From NCBI RefSeq assembly GCF_000160835.1, contig NZ_GG700733.1, positions 124,367-188,366 of the forward strand: a stretch of 64,000 nucleotides of DNA. The letters run 5' to 3'. How positions within the stretch are numbered: the first letter of the stretch is position 1; every line of letters begins with the position of its first letter. A program made the position numbers and the translations under genes. The notes under the pieces are model-generated. The model had not been told where the DNA came from and made no database searches. It was given only the letters and a program-made list of their open reading frames with translations. Source of the DNA: Limosilactobacillus antri DSM 16041 (GTDB lineage: Bacteria; Bacillota; Bacilli; Lactobacillales; Lactobacillaceae). Positions 63,578 to 64,000 of the stretch are shown in pieces.

Positions 63578-64000
63578 ATGAAAGCATTTCGGGAAACGAT
63601 GAGTTGGATTGTGCCAATCGTCATTGGGCTGTTAATTGCGCTGCTAATTAAGCAGTTCGTCTTTCAAATTGTCCGGGTCGATGGGCCGTCCATGGAACCC
63701 AACCTGGTGAATAATGAACGGGTCTTTTGCCTAAAGACCGCTAAAATTCATCATGGCAGCGTCGTGGTATTTGATGCCAACGGGGTGGACCCGCAGGTGG
63801 CGCAAAAGACGGATTACGTCAAGCGGGTGATTGGAATGCCGGGTGACAAGGTGCAGTCCAAGAACGGGAACATCTACGTTAACGGCAAGAAGATTAACCA
63901 AGACTACATCAGCATGGACCAGCGGAAAGCTGGGACCGGCGACTGGACGCTTAAGAGTATTTCTGTTCAGAACAGCTGGCTCAAGCATAACGGGGCGACG
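63578..64000 (+). CDS. lepB: Signal peptidase I, 3' end beyond the window
   Basis: First 141 codons: one N-terminal TM helix (about 8-28), catalytic Ser in VDGPSMEPNL (about 39) and catalytic Lys in DYVKRVIGMPGD (about 85). SD GAGGCGG, ATG 63578. Removes signal peptides at the outer face of the membrane. The coding frame is open to the window edge. Confidence 0.93.
   Translation, partial: MKAFRETMSWIVPIVIGLLIALLIKQFVFQIVRVDGPSMEPNLVNNERVFCLKTAKIHHGSVVVFDANGVDPQVAQKTDYVKRVIGMPGDKVQSKNGNIYVNGKKINQDYISMDQRKAGTGDWTLKSISVQNSWLKHNGAT

Noticed and set aside
1..64000. CRISPR arrays, insertion sequences, prophage, rRNA
   Set aside because: No regularly spaced repeats, transposase, integrase or rRNA sequence was recognised on reading.

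Overview
The window is a stretch of the chromosome of a lactic acid bacterium, with oriC near its right end. Gene content (clpL, walRK-walHI-walJ-htrA-rlmH, L-hydroxyisocaproate dehydrogenase, a YSIRK/LPXTG surface protein with a Mub-like segment, a MurE lacking the diaminopimelate-type motif) and the moderately high GC coding sequence point to Limosilactobacillus, probably one of its higher-GC species. Species cannot be settled by reading. There is no rRNA, CRISPR array, prophage or intact IS. Genes left of about 51 kb lie mostly on the minus strand and genes right of it on the plus strand, as expected if both replichores leave oriC at 51.05-51.54 kb.

Layout. 0-2.7 kb: clpL with a small HTH regulator. 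2.8-5.7 kb: a leader peptide with consecutive Tyr-Tyr-Phe-Trp-Phe codons and a terminator ahead of an aromatic-type aminotransferase (broken by one in-frame stop), a D-2-hydroxyacid dehydrogenase and a GNAT. 5.7-12.2 kb: Rrf2/OsmC divergon, orphan adenine methyltransferase, L-HicDH with a cre site, iron alcohol dehydrogenase, FMN reductase, LPXTG protein. 12.5-21.1 kb: rlmH, a non-coding DnaA-box cluster, a pgpA-like gene, and the htrA-walJIHKR cell-wall stress operon. 21.3-25.1 kb: two identical tRNA-Lys(CUU) genes flanking an HxlR regulator, two aldo/keto reductases, a structured non-coding element and a membrane-anchored MerR protein. 25.5-29.5 kb: a Met/Cys-type ABC transporter plus M20 deacylase behind a Cys-Cys-Cys leader peptide. 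29.5-36.7 kb: PPK2, the cystine transporter TcyP behind a second Cys leader peptide, aldehyde and alcohol dehydrogenases, MFS transporter. 36.8-51 kb: dnaB-rplI-gdpP, rpsF-ssb-rpsR, gyrA, gyrB, recF, yaaA, dnaN, dnaA. 51-64 kb: oriC, rpmH-rnpA-yidC, gshA, a class I amidotransferase, jag, mnmE-mnmG, asnB, murE and the start of lepB.

The most interesting signal is a set of three independent leader-peptide attenuators (2.79-3.05 kb, 29.26-29.52 kb, 30.49-30.74 kb). Each has a sigma-A-like promoter, a Shine-Dalgarno site, an 18-36 codon ORF with a run of aromatic or Cys codons, and an intrinsic terminator just before a gene for the same amino acid. This is the architecture of ribosome-mediated attenuation, in a lineage where T-box control would be the default expectation, and no T-box signature is visible in these leaders. 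For the aromatic leader a consistent set of mutually exclusive stems can be read directly. Second in interest are the origin elements: a DnaA-trio unwinding signature between dnaA and dnaN, and an extra DnaA-box cluster 38 kb away beside rlmH.
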